From contig NZ_CP117180.1 in NCBI RefSeq assembly GCF_033971325.1, positions 502,041 to 566,040 of the forward strand: a DNA stretch of 64,000 bases, in the 5' to 3' direction. A model generated the notes under the pieces. That model had not been told where the DNA came from. It ran no database searches and saw nothing but the letters and a program-made list of their open reading frames with translations. The position numbers and the translations under genes were made by a program. Positions 16,851 through 25,817 of this stretch are shown here, piece by piece. This stretch comes from Hydrogenobacter sp. T-2 (lineage in GTDB: Bacteria; Aquificota; Aquificia; Aquificales; Aquificaceae). Positions within the stretch are counted from its first letter, which is position 1. The number at the start of each line of letters is the position of its first letter.

Positions 16851-18764
16851 TCACCTCATGCTGTATAGTATGACACCCAGTATAAAGACCACACCAAGTA
16901 GTAGAAAGCTCACATAGTTGTTAAGAAGACCTGTCTGTATGTTCCTTACCTTTTTACCCATCCAGTAGGACAGCTTTGCCACGCCGTTGACAAAAAGGTC
17001 CACAAGCATTATATCCAACTTCATCCAGAGGAACTTCACCACCTTAAAGTAGAGGAAGTTAAGGAGGTTTATAAAGCCATCTATCAAAACCCTATCACCA
17101 ACAAGGAAAAGGCCCTTAGAAAGACCCATATAACCCCTTGCTATGCCCCTATGGTAAAGCCTTTCAGTAAAGAACTGCTCCTTGAAGGTAGTATGCAAAG
17201 GCTTGAGAGCCTCATATGCCTTCTGTGGGTCTATCAAACCCTTCACATACACAAGATAGGCTACACCTATACCCGCTAAACCCACAAACACAGACAGTAT
17301 GGCTATTTCTATATGTAGCTCCTTCTTTACTCCCAATACACTGCCATACCACCCCTCAAAAAATCCTGCCACTACCGCCATTACTCCTAACACTACCATC
17401 GGTATCGTCATCACTCCCGGGCTTTCATGTGGTTCCTCTTTATGCTCGTGCCTGAAATGCTCCTTGCCATGAAACATGACAAAGCCTTCCCTGAATATGT
17501 AATAGGCTGTCAAAAAGCTCACTACAGACACAAGCACTCCCCAGAAAAAGCTCACCTCATAGGCAGTTGCCACTATGAGGTCCTTGCTCCAAAAACCTGA
17601 TAGTGGAAATATTCCCGCCAATGCCAATGCTCCCACAAGAAAACTGCCATAGGTTATGGGCATGTATCTTTTCAAGTTTCCTGTCTCGTATATGTCATGC
17701 ACATGGTGGTGAAAGGCATGGATTATTGAACCTGCAGAGAGGAAAAGTAGGGCTTTGAAAAAGGCATGAGTGGTAAGGTGAAACATGGCGGACATCTTGT
17801 CTCCAAGACCCAAAGCCAAAAACATAAGTCCAAGCTGGCTCATGGTGGAAAAGGCGATTATCTTTTTGATGTCTGTGTTAGAGGTTGCAGCGAGGGCTGC
17901 AAAGAGGGCAGTTATACCTCCCACAAGGGCAACAACCTTTAAACTCTGTGGTGCGTTTTCAAACATGGGATAGAGCCTTGCAACCATATAAACACCTGCT
18001 GCCACCATGGTAGCAGCGTGCAAAAGGGCAGAAACAGGAGTAGGACCAGCCATAGCATTAGGAAGCCATGTGTGAAGAGGAAGTTGACCAGACTTTCCTA
18101 CCGCACCACCAAATAGCAACAAACACGCAAGACCAAGAAGTGCCTTGTCCACCTCAGAGACCCTGCCAAAAATGTCAAGAAGAGACAAAGAACCAAAAAG
18201 GTAAAAGGTGGCGATAATGCCAAAGAGGAAAAACCAGTCTCCGATACGGTTTAGGGTAAAAGCCTCAAAGGAGGCATTAGAAGCCTTTTTCTGAGTGTGG
18301 AAGTATCCAATAAGCAGATAAGAGGCAAGACCCACACCTTCCCAGCCAAAGAAGATACCAAGAAGGTTATCAGAAAGCACAATAAGGAGCATGGCAAAGA
18401 GGAAAAGAGAAAGATAGGCATAGAACTTAAAAGTCCACTGACCGAAGAGGTTATGCATATAGCCTACAGAGTATATGAAGATAAGAGTAGCCACGAAGGT
18501 AACCACAGAGGCAGTGATAGAAGAGAGTGCGTCAAAGTAAAGACCAAGCGATAGTGTGTAGTCTCCCAGAGGCAGGAATTCGTAGAGTTTTATGCTAAAG
18601 GGTTGAGAGAGAGCCTTTGAGGTAGTCCATAGGGAGAAGATAAAGGAGAAGAGGGAGCCAAGTATGGCTATAATTGCGGAAGCCATGTCTCCTATTCTTG
18701 AGCCAAAGAGACCTATTATCAAAAAGGCTATAAGAGGTGAAAGAAGAACCACCAAGCCTTCCAT
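16851..18764 (-). CDS. nuoL: NADH-quinone oxidoreductase subunit L (copy 2)
   Basis: A 637-residue NuoL. Residues 5 to about 537 are nearly identical to copy 1, with an ungapped 1.6-kb DNA match (about 17151-18746) at a constant offset of 11559. The C-terminal 100 residues are unrelated to copy 1 and extend with a long hydrophobic/amphipathic tail ending in a final membrane helix. That a variable end has been kept while the core was homogenised suggests the C-terminal part is tuned to the partner NuoM/N of its own set. Confidence 0.95.
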   Translation of the reverse strand: MEGLVVLLSPLIAFLIIGLFGSRIGDMASAIIAILGSLFSFIFSLWTTSKALSQPFSIKLYEFLPLGDYTLSLGLYFDALSSITASVVTFVATLIFIYSVGYMHNLFGQWTFKFYAYLSLFLFAMLLIVLSDNLLGIFFGWEGVGLASYLLIGYFHTQKKASNASFEAFTLNRIGDWFFLFGIIATFYLFGSLSLLDIFGRVSEVDKALLGLACLLLFGGAVGKSGQLPLHTWLPNAMAGPTPVSALLHAATMVAAGVYMVARLYPMFENAPQSLKVVALVGGITALFAALAATSNTDIKKIIAFSTMSQLGLMFLALGLGDKMSAMFHLTTHAFFKALLFLSAGSIIHAFHHHVHDIYETGNLKRYMPITYGSFLVGALALAGIFPLSGFWSKDLIVATAYEVSFFWGVLVSVVSFLTAYYIFREGFVMFHGKEHFRHEHKEEPHESPGVMTIPMVVLGVMAVVAGFFEGWYGSVLGVKKELHIEIAILSVFVGLAGIGVAYLVYVKGLIDPQKAYEALKPLHTTFKEQFFTERLYHRGIARGYMGLSKGLFLVGDRVLIDGFINLLNFLYFKVVKFLWMKLDIMLVDLFVNGVAKLSYWMGKKVRNIQTGLLNNYVSFLLLGVVFILGVILYSMR

Positions 18765-18765
18765 C

Positions 18766-19068
18766 TTATTCCCTCAAATGCGTTATCTCAGAAGAGCCTT
18801 CGTAGCCCTTCAGCCTAAATAGAGCAACTATAAGACCAAGACCTACCGCAACCTCCGAGGCGGCAACCGCAAGTATGAAGAGTGCAAAAACCTGCCCTTC
18901 TATACCACCTACGAGCCTGTCCACACTAACTAAGGCAAGGTTCACTCCGTTCAGCATGAGCTCCGTGCTTATAAGCAATGTTATAAGGTTTTTTCTTATG
19001 ATAACACCAAGCAGACCAGAAAGGAACAAAAAGATGCTTATAAGAAGATAAGCCTTCTCTATAGTCAC
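18766..19068 (-). CDS. nuoK: NADH-quinone oxidoreductase subunit K (copy 2)
   Basis: A 100-residue, three-helix NuoK with the acidic residues in LISTELMLNGVNLAL and VAASEVAVGLGLIVAL. It overlaps nuoJ2 by 4 bp. It is clearly diverged from copy 1. Confidence 0.94.
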   Translation of the reverse strand: MTIEKAYLLISIFLFLSGLLGVIIRKNLITLLISTELMLNGVNLALVSVDRLVGGIEGQVFALFILAVAASEVAVGLGLIVALFRLKGYEGSSEITHLRE

Positions 19069-19553
19069 TCCTCTTTCCTCCCAAGAAGAATGGCTCCTAT
19101 CATGGCGGTCAATAGTATAACAGAAGCCACTTCAAGAGGAAAGAGGTAAGTGGTGAAAAGACTTTTACCTACCTCCTTTACATTGTCCTTGACCGCAAGA
19201 CCTGTGCTGGCAAAGTTTCCATTGAGTATGGCGTAGGCAAAGAGTGCAAAACTTCCCAGCAAAAGAGGAAAGCCAAAGAAAAACTCCCTTTTGTAGAAGC
19301 CTTCAAACTTCTTTACCTTCTCCCAAGGTATGGTGGTAATAACAAGCACGTAAAAGACCACTATGGCAACTGCGTATATTATCAACTGCAAACCTGCAAG
19401 AAGCTCCGCCCTAAGGTGAAGGAACATGCCAGCCATGGCAAGGATTAGGCTTATAAAGGAGAGTATGGCGTGGACTGGGTTTTTGAGAAAGAGCACGCCC
19501 AGGGTGGAAATTACAGCCCAAGTGGACAAAAGAGCAAAAATTAGCCATTCCAT
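19065..19553 (-). CDS. nuoJ: NADH-quinone oxidoreductase subunit J (copy 2)
   Basis: A 162-residue membrane protein with five helices; the third helix region is ELLAGLQLIIYAVAIVVFY as in NuoJ. It overlaps nuoI2 by 13 bp. Confidence 0.92.
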   Translation of the reverse strand: MEWLIFALLSTWAVISTLGVLFLKNPVHAILSFISLILAMAGMFLHLRAELLAGLQLIIYAVAIVVFYVLVITTIPWEKVKKFEGFYKREFFFGFPLLLGSFALFAYAILNGNFASTGLAVKDNVKEVGKSLFTTYLFPLEVASVILLTAMIGAILLGRKEE

Positions 19554-20146
19554 TCTATCTTCCCCCAGAGCTTTTCTCTTTGCTGGTCATCTATCCAAAT
19601 ACGGTCTGGCTCAGAGCCTCTTCTCTTTTTCCAATCTATGGCGTTTTCCTCAAGTCTATCCATCCTAAGGACCGCAGACCTCCTTGTGTATCCCGCCAGT
19701 TCATAAAGGTCTGTCATGGTAAGACAGCCTACAGGACAGGCATCCACACAAAGACCACAAAAGAGACAGTTAAGCAGGTTCATATCAAAACGCACCACCT
19801 TTTTTGAGCCGTCAGGCATCTGCACCGCCTCGATTCTAAAAAGGGTAGGCATAGGACAGGCGGTCTGGCACATATAACAGGCAACGCATCTGCTTTTACC
19901 CTTTTCGTAGCTCATGAACTTCTCTATAGCCTTTAGAGAATCTGGCTCTGTGCCATCCCACACAAAGTGTCCGTGAGCTCCTCTGTATCGCTTAGGTGGA
20001 GTAAGTTTTTCTATAGGGTAGTTGGTGGTTATAGGTCTTCTGAAAAGGTTTATGAGGGTCACAGAAAGACCCTTTATGAAATCTACAAAAAACACCGTCT
20101 CCAACAGGTTGAGAAAAGCTTTTCTGTTTACCTTCTTTATACCCAT
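19541..20146 (-). CDS. nuoI: NADH-quinone oxidoreductase subunit I, 2x[4Fe-4S] (copy 2), first gene of the operon
   Basis: A 201-residue iron-sulfur subunit with CVACYMCQTACP and CLFCGLCVDACP. It begins MGIKKVNRKAF. No Shine-Dalgarno is visible before the ATG, and the predicted transcript start is only about 5 nt upstream, so it may be translated from a leaderless mRNA. It heads the whole nuo operon; no nuoA, B, C, D or H precedes it. Confidence 0.94.
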   Translation of the reverse strand: MGIKKVNRKAFLNLLETVFFVDFIKGLSVTLINLFRRPITTNYPIEKLTPPKRYRGAHGHFVWDGTEPDSLKAIEKFMSYEKGKSRCVACYMCQTACPMPTLFRIEAVQMPDGSKKVVRFDMNLLNCLFCGLCVDACPVGCLTMTDLYELAGYTRRSAVLRMDRLEENAIDWKKRRGSEPDRIWIDDQQREKLWGKIEWNG

Positions 20147-20157
20147 AGTGGGCTACT

Positions 20158-20186
20158 ATTTTAAGCCAAGTAGAGCTTTCGTGCAA
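20158..20186 (-). promoter_or_regulatory. Sigma-70-type promoter of the nuo operon
   Basis: On the minus strand TTGCAC (20186-20181), 17 bp, then TAAAAT (20163-20158). It lies in the 56-bp gap between rimO and nuoI2 and is the only good promoter I see ahead of the 18-kb nuo unit. Confidence 0.6.
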
Positions 20187-20202
20187 AAGTTTATGACCTA
20201 TT

Positions 20203-21474
20203 TCATTCTTCAAGCTCCACAGCCCCAAGGTCATACCCTCCCACTTGAGTTATCTTCACCCTTAGCATATCCCCCTGCTTTAGCTCTCTACCAGACTCCA
20301 CATAAGTTATCCCATCCACCTCTGGAGCTTGTGCGTAAATTCTACCCACTGGCACGTAGCCAAACTCCTCGTCAAAGCCATCCACCAAAAGCTCCAACTC
20401 CTTCCCAATAAGCTCTTGGTTTTTCCCAAGGGTTATCCCTTCCTGAATTCTTAGGAGCTCTTCTTTCCTTCTTTCCTTTTCCTTTTCTGAGAGTGGGTCT
20501 CCTAAGGAGAAGGCATGAGTGCCTTCCTCTTGATAGTAGGTAAAGACGCCAACCCAGTGGAAGTGCCCCTCCGAAACAAAGTCCAAGAGCCTTTGAAAAC
20601 CCTCTTCTTCCTCTGTGGGATAGCCCACTATAAAGGTTGTCCTTAGGACAGCCTGTGGCAGTTTTGTGCGAACCTTTTCTATAAGACCTCTTACAAAGCC
20701 CTCCTCATAGCCCCTTCTCATGCTCCTTAAAACCTTAGAGCTTATATGTTGCAGTGGCATATCAAAGTAAGGTAGGACCTTTTCTGAGCTTTGCATATAG
20801 TCAAGCAGGTCATCCTCTATCTCTGTGGGATAGAGGTATAGAAGTCTTATCCACCTAATGCCTTCTACCCTTTCAAGCTCGCTGAGTAGTCTTATAAGAT
20901 AGCCCTTTCCGTATAGGTCTCTTCCGTAGTAGGTGGTGTCTTGTGAGACTATGCAAAGCTCTTTTACGCCCTGACTTGCAAGGTATCTGGCTTCCTCTAA
21001 TATTTCCTCAATAGGTCTGGAGCGGTGCTTTCCTCTTATCAAGGGTATGGCACAAAAGGAGCAAAGCCTATTGCACCCTTCTGCAATCTTTAGGTATGCG
21101 TAAGACTTGGGTGTGGTAAGCACCCTCTGAGTTTTCTCCTTCTTCTCCAATCCCAGAAACTCTACCACACTGTCCCAGCTTTCTGTCCCAAAGTAGGCAA
21201 GCACCTCTGGAACTTCCTTTTGGAGCTCTTCCTTATACCTTTGCACAAGACAACCCATCACTATAACCTTTTTGTCTTCCGCAAACTCTAAGATGGTTTC
21301 TATGGCTTCTCTCTTTGCAGGCTCAATAAAACCGCAGGTGTTTATAACTATCACATCCGCCTTCCTTGGGTCGCTAAGGAGCCTTGCACCACCCTCCTTT
21401 AACTTTCCAAGAAGCACCTCCGTGTCCACAAGGTTTTTGGCACAACCTAAACTTATCACACCTACCTTCATCAT
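20203..21474 (-). CDS. rimO: Ribosomal protein S12 methylthiotransferase RimO
   Basis: A 423-residue radical-SAM methylthiotransferase. The N-terminal UPF0004 domain starts VGVISLGCAKNLVDTEVLLG with cysteines at CAKN, NTCGF and MGCL for the auxiliary cluster; the radical-SAM motif is CNRLCSFCAIP; a C-terminal TRAM domain ends the protein. VISLGCAKNLVDTE favours RimO over MiaB. It methylthiolates an aspartate of ribosomal protein S12. The start lies at the end of the upstream gene with GGAGG nearby; either of two adjacent ATGs could be used. Confidence 0.93.
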   Translation of the reverse strand: MMKVGVISLGCAKNLVDTEVLLGKLKEGGARLLSDPRKADVIVINTCGFIEPAKREAIETILEFAEDKKVIVMGCLVQRYKEELQKEVPEVLAYFGTESWDSVVEFLGLEKKEKTQRVLTTPKSYAYLKIAEGCNRLCSFCAIPLIRGKHRSRPIEEILEEARYLASQGVKELCIVSQDTTYYGRDLYGKGYLIRLLSELERVEGIRWIRLLYLYPTEIEDDLLDYMQSSEKVLPYFDMPLQHISSKVLRSMRRGYEEGFVRGLIEKVRTKLPQAVLRTTFIVGYPTEEEEGFQRLLDFVSEGHFHWVGVFTYYQEEGTHAFSLGDPLSEKEKERRKEELLRIQEGITLGKNQELIGKELELLVDGFDEEFGYVPVGRIYAQAPEVDGITYVESGRELKQGDMLRVKITQVGGYDLGAVELEE

Positions 21475-22388
21475 TCCTCCATGTCAAGCTCAGCATCTAC
21501 CCTAAAGACGTTAGCGTTGTGAAAGGCATCATACATGACATATTTTCTGTAAGGGTTGTCCTTTAAGGCTTCTCTTATTTCGTCTATGCTCTTGCCTTGC
21601 TCTTTGGCTTTCCTTATGTTCTCTCTGAGAAACTGCACATATCCGAGAGTAAAATCCACAGCGGACATGTCCATAGGCTCGTTGTGTCCACCAAGAATCA
21701 CCTTTGCATCCATCTTCTTAATCTTATGCAGGGCTTCCACAAGACCCTTTGAGCTTGCTCCCCTATCCCCCATAAAGGGTATGCGGTTATAGAGGACAAG
21801 GTCTCCTGTAAAGAGTACCTTTTCCGAAGGCATGTATACCACAAGGTCGTTGTCTGTGTGAGCTGGTCCCATGTATATGACTTCAAAGGTCTTTCCACCC
21901 ACCTTGAGGGTGTATTTGTCCTCTACCACTATGTCTGGCGGGACAAGGACTACGCTTTTGAAAAGGTCGCCAAACCTCTGCTTTGCGTTCTCAAGGGCAA
22001 GCTGTGCCTCTCCTGACTGGTAGAAGTCCATGAGCTTTTTGTGAGCTACTATTTTTGCTCCAAGCTCTTTGTAAGTTTTTGCTCCATACCAATGGTCAGG
22101 GTGGTAGTGGGTGATTATGGCGTATTTTATGGGGGCTTTCCTTACTCTCATAAGGTTGTCCACAAATTCCTTTGAGAGCTCTGGAGTGGACAGGGCATCT
22201 ATCACAACCCAACCATCCTCTGTTAGCACCGCAAAGGCATTGGACATAAAGCCTCTATTTTCCATAGAGGGCAGGGCATCCACACCCCTAACCATATAAA
22301 TATCCTTTTGCACCCTCCTTAGCTTCATCTCGGGCGTAATAGCGTAGGCAAGAAAAACAAGCACAAAAAGGAGCTTCATATATCTCAT
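21471..22388 (-). CDS. Exported metallo-beta-lactamase-fold hydrolase
   Basis: A 305-residue protein with an N-terminal signal-type helix (LLFVLVFLAYA) and a metallo-beta-lactamase domain: HYHPDHWYGA, AHTDND, FTGDLVL and LGGHNEP supply the metal ligands. Proteins of this kind in sulfur oxidisers (SoxH-like and quinoprotein-relay hydrolases) are periplasmic and of uncertain substrate. SD AGGAGG lies 8 nt before the ATG at 22388. It overlaps rimO by 4 bp and follows ackA closely, but I see no functional tie to either. Confidence 0.82.
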   Translation of the reverse strand: MRYMKLLFVLVFLAYAITPEMKLRRVQKDIYMVRGVDALPSMENRGFMSNAFAVLTEDGWVVIDALSTPELSKEFVDNLMRVRKAPIKYAIITHYHPDHWYGAKTYKELGAKIVAHKKLMDFYQSGEAQLALENAKQRFGDLFKSVVLVPPDIVVEDKYTLKVGGKTFEVIYMGPAHTDNDLVVYMPSEKVLFTGDLVLYNRIPFMGDRGASSKGLVEALHKIKKMDAKVILGGHNEPMDMSAVDFTLGYVQFLRENIRKAKEQGKSIDEIREALKDNPYRKYVMYDAFHNANVFRVDAELDMEE

Positions 22389-22402
22389 CTTTTTACCTCC
22401 TG

Positions 22403-23482
22403 CTATATGATTTTATTACTTTCCACGAATATGTTAACCATTTCCAACTCTTCTTGCGTTTGTATCACCAAGACCTTTACACTACTACCCTTTGAACTTA
22501 TGACCTCTTGGTTTTTTCTGTTTGCCTCTTGGTCAAGCTCAACTCCAAGAAAGGCAAGCCTTTTGCAAAGCTCTTCTCTTACCTCTGGACTGTTTTCTCC
22601 TATACCACCAGAAAAAACAAGGGCGTCCACCTTTCCCTCTAAGAAAAACCAATAGGCACCCACATACTTCAAAAGCCTATGCAGGAAAGCCTCAAAGGCA
22701 AGGATTGCCCTCCTGTTGCCGTTCCTTTTCAAAGTGAGAAGCTCCTCAAAGTCAGAGACCCCCGCTATAGCCCTTATACCGCTCTCTCTGTATAGCCTTC
22801 TTTCCAATTCTTCCACAGACAAGCCAGACCTTAGCATATGGAGTATAACCCCAGCGTCCACATCGCCAGGTCTTGCCACCATAAGGAGACCCTCAAGAGG
22901 TGTAAAGCCCATGGAAGTATCTATAGAAACCCCCTCCTTTACCGCACATACACTACAGCCTTGTCCCAAGTGCATCATTATGAGGTTTGGCTTTGTTTTC
23001 TCAAGAACCTGCTTAGACCGTCTCAAAAGGTAGGAGTAGGAAATGCCATGAAAGCCATACCTCTTTATACCCCTTTGATAAAGCTCATAGTCCAGTCCAT
23101 ATATTCTTGCACTTTCTGGTATGTTTGAATGGAAGTCTGTGTCAAAGATGGCGTAGTGCTTGCTCTTACCAAAAAGCTCAAGGCTCTGCTCTATGCCTTC
23201 CAAGGCTATGGAGTTGTGGAGAGGATTTATGCGTGCGAGCTCTCGCAGTATCTCAAGACTTTGACCTTCTATAGGCATAGGGCTTTTGTGTTCCATACCG
23301 TGCACCACCCTGTGCAGGACTACCTCTGGGCTAATTGGAAGTTCCTTTGCAAGCTCCCTTAGTGCTTGGGATAAGCCTTCTCCTCTGAAGACCCTTTTGT
23401 GCCTTAGGATTTGCTTTTGACCCTCAAAGAGGGCATGCTTAAGAGAGGAGCTTCCGTAGTTTAGGCACAAGAAAATTCTCAT
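22403..23482 (-). CDS. ackA: Acetate kinase
   Basis: A 359-residue acetate kinase, about 40 residues shorter than most. It has NYGSSSLKHALF at the N-terminus, HRVVHG, KRYGFHGISY, MMHLGQGCSV, DTSMGFTPLEGL, RPGDVD and FSGGIGENSPEVRE. It makes ATP and acetate from acetyl phosphate. It overlaps the upstream phosphoketolase gene by 44 bp; both reading frames are supported because the overlap covers the conserved first residues of AckA. The pairing gives a complete short pathway from sugar phosphate to acetate plus ATP. Confidence 0.93.
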   Translation of the reverse strand: MRIFLCLNYGSSSLKHALFEGQKQILRHKRVFRGEGLSQALRELAKELPISPEVVLHRVVHGMEHKSPMPIEGQSLEILRELARINPLHNSIALEGIEQSLELFGKSKHYAIFDTDFHSNIPESARIYGLDYELYQRGIKRYGFHGISYSYLLRRSKQVLEKTKPNLIMMHLGQGCSVCAVKEGVSIDTSMGFTPLEGLLMVARPGDVDAGVILHMLRSGLSVEELERRLYRESGIRAIAGVSDFEELLTLKRNGNRRAILAFEAFLHRLLKYVGAYWFFLEGKVDALVFSGGIGENSPEVREELCKRLAFLGVELDQEANRKNQEVISSKGSSVKVLVIQTQEELEMVNIFVESNKII

Positions 23483-25817
23483 CGGAAAACTCCGGTGCGT
23501 CTACGCCTTCTTCGTAGGCATGCCTTAGGGCTTTTATCTGCATATCCTTTAAAAGGTCTATATATCTGCCTCCCACCGACTGTAGGGCTGGTGTTCTTTG
23601 GATAGCGTCTATGGCAATGCTAAAGCGGTCTGTTTGGTTTAGTATGGCAAGCTGGAGGGGTGTGGTAATGCCACCTCTTCCCTTAAGGAAAGGTTGAAGT
23701 TGTGTGGCATCTATGCCTATTTTTCTGTTTTCTCTGTAGCCTCTCACATGCAGGTTCTTGTGGTTCTTTCTTCTGTAGGTGAGCCTGTGTATAAGCCACG
23801 GATAGCCGTGGAAGTTAAAGATTATGGGCTTGTCTGTGGTAAAGTAGGCGTCAAAGTCCCTGTCTGGAAGACCGTCAGGATGCTCGCTGTCTGGAGTAAG
23901 CCTGAAGAGGTTTACCACGTTCACAAACCTTATGGCTAAGTCTGGAAAGAATTCTCTCAAGAGCAGTGACGCACCTATAGCCTCCTTTGTGGGTATATCA
24001 CCACAGCTCGCAAGGACTAAGTCAGGTTCTTTGTCTGTGTGTGTGCTTGCAAAGTCAAAGATACCTATGCCCTTTATTGCATGGGAGTAAGCACTTTGAT
24101 AATCTAAATACTGAGGATGTGCCTGCTTGTCAACTACGATGATGTTTACTCTGTTTGTGGACTTAAGGCATAGCTCCGCAGTTATAAGGAGTGTGTTGGC
24201 ATCGCATGGGAAATAAAGCCTTACCACATTGGGCCACTTGTCCACTATGCTGTTTATAAAGCCAGGGTCTTGATGGGTAAAGCCATTATGGTCTTGTCTC
24301 CAAACTACAGAGGTAAGCAAAAGGTTAAGGGAGCTTATGGGTGCTCTCCAAGGCACATCCTGAGAGATATCCAGCCACTTTCCAAACTGGTTTACCATTG
24401 AGGTTATTATGGGAGCAAAGCCTTCGTAGGTGCTTAAAATGCCATACCTTCCCGTAAGGAGATAACCCTCAAGCCAGCCTTCCACTGTGTGTTCAGAAAG
24501 CATCTCCATCACTTTGCCTGTAGGGCTCAAATAGCCTTCGTCCTCGTCCACAGGAAGTCTCTCTAACATCCATACTTTGCCAGATTCAAAGGTGGGGTGT
24601 AGTCTGTTTGAGGCGGTCTCGTCTGGTCCAAAAACTCTAAAGTTGTGGGGATTTCTCCTTAAAACTTCTCTAAGGTAGTATCCAAGAGGCAAGGTGTTGT
24701 TATGGAGAGTAAACCTCTCTACGCTATGGTCTTCCATTTTTGGCAGGTCAAGAGGCTTTCTCAAAAGCCCACCGTTGGCAAAGGGAGTATCTCCAAGCCT
24801 TCTGCCCTCTTCTGGAAATAGCTCGCTAAGGTTTATGAGAGGTCTACCCTCTTGGTCAAAGAGCTCTTCTGGTTTATAGCTCTGCAGCCACTCCTCAAGG
24901 AGCTTTAGGCTATCTGGATTTTCATGAACATCAGAAAGAGGAACTTGGTGAGACCTCCAATAACCCTCTATGTATTTTCCTCTAAACTCCTTTGGTGCTG
25001 TCCAGCCCTTGGGTGTTTTTAGCACTATGGCAGGAAGCACAGGTCTTTTCTCCTTTCCACGCAGGTCCATAAGCCTTTCAAAGGCGGACTCCATAGCGGT
25101 TTTCATCTGACCAGACACTTCTTCTGGCTCTTCTCCCTCCACCCAAAGTGGCTCATAGCCATAGCCCTTCAGAAGACTTATGAGTTCTTCCTTTGGAATT
25201 CTCGCAAGCAGTGTGGGGTTGTTTATCTTGTAGCCATTAAGAGAAAGCACAGGGAGAACAAGACCATCCCTTTTTGGGTTTAAAAACTTATTAGAGTGCC
25301 ACGCAGTAGCCAAAGGTCCAGTTTCTGCCTCACCATCGCCCACTATGGCAACCGCCACAAGGTCGGGATTGTCAAAGACCGCACCAAAGGCATGAGAAAG
25401 GCTGTATCCAAGCTCACCACCTTCTTGTATAGACCCGGGAAGCTCTGGAGTGCAATGACTTCCGAGCCCTCCCGGAAAGGAAAAAGCCTTAAAGAGCCTT
25501 TTCATACCCTCCTTGTCTTGAGAAAACTCAGGATAGAACTTGCTAAGAGTCCCCTCAAGATATAGGGGTGCTATGTAGCCAGGTGCACCATGCCCAGGAC
25601 CCACCAAAAGTAAAGCGTTAAGTGGATACTTACGAAGCATATAGCTGGTAAACAGGTAAACAAAGCTAATGTTAGGACTTGCCCCCCAGTGTCCCAGAAG
25701 CCTTTTCTTAAGATGCTCCCTCCTTAGAGGTTCCCTTAGAAGAGGATTGTCCTTGAGGGATATCATCCCCACCGCTAAGTAGTTGCATGCTTTGAAAGCC
25801 TTTAATAGCTCTTTCAT
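23439..25817 (-). CDS. xfp: Phosphoketolase (xylulose-5-phosphate/fructose-6-phosphate)
   Basis: A 792-residue thiamine diphosphate enzyme, the normal family length. It begins with the conserved ACNYLAVGMISLKDNPLL and RLLGHWGASPNISF; the ThDP motif GDGEAETGPLATAWHSNKFL is near residue 180; SRTR-type and GYLSPTGKVMEMLSEH regions follow. It splits ketose phosphate to acetyl phosphate and an aldose phosphate; AckA next to it uses the acetyl phosphate. SD GGAGGTGGGTC fits the ATG at 25817. The first 110 bp lie inside the trmD frame. Confidence 0.93.
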   Translation of the reverse strand: MKELLKAFKACNYLAVGMISLKDNPLLREPLRREHLKKRLLGHWGASPNISFVYLFTSYMLRKYPLNALLLVGPGHGAPGYIAPLYLEGTLSKFYPEFSQDKEGMKRLFKAFSFPGGLGSHCTPELPGSIQEGGELGYSLSHAFGAVFDNPDLVAVAIVGDGEAETGPLATAWHSNKFLNPKRDGLVLPVLSLNGYKINNPTLLARIPKEELISLLKGYGYEPLWVEGEEPEEVSGQMKTAMESAFERLMDLRGKEKRPVLPAIVLKTPKGWTAPKEFRGKYIEGYWRSHQVPLSDVHENPDSLKLLEEWLQSYKPEELFDQEGRPLINLSELFPEEGRRLGDTPFANGGLLRKPLDLPKMEDHSVERFTLHNNTLPLGYYLREVLRRNPHNFRVFGPDETASNRLHPTFESGKVWMLERLPVDEDEGYLSPTGKVMEMLSEHTVEGWLEGYLLTGRYGILSTYEGFAPIITSMVNQFGKWLDISQDVPWRAPISSLNLLLTSVVWRQDHNGFTHQDPGFINSIVDKWPNVVRLYFPCDANTLLITAELCLKSTNRVNIIVVDKQAHPQYLDYQSAYSHAIKGIGIFDFASTHTDKEPDLVLASCGDIPTKEAIGASLLLREFFPDLAIRFVNVVNLFRLTPDSEHPDGLPDRDFDAYFTTDKPIIFNFHGYPWLIHRLTYRRKNHKNLHVRGYRENRKIGIDATQLQPFLKGRGGITTPLQLAILNQTDRFSIAIDAIQRTPALQSVGGRYIDLLKDMQIKALRHAYEEGVDAPEFSDENFLVPKLRKLLS

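Noticed and set aside
25708-25817. A frameshift error in trmD producing the long overlap
   Set aside because: Both frames are sound: the phosphoketolase start is conserved and the TrmD core is complete; the longer tail can be explained by loss of a stop codon.
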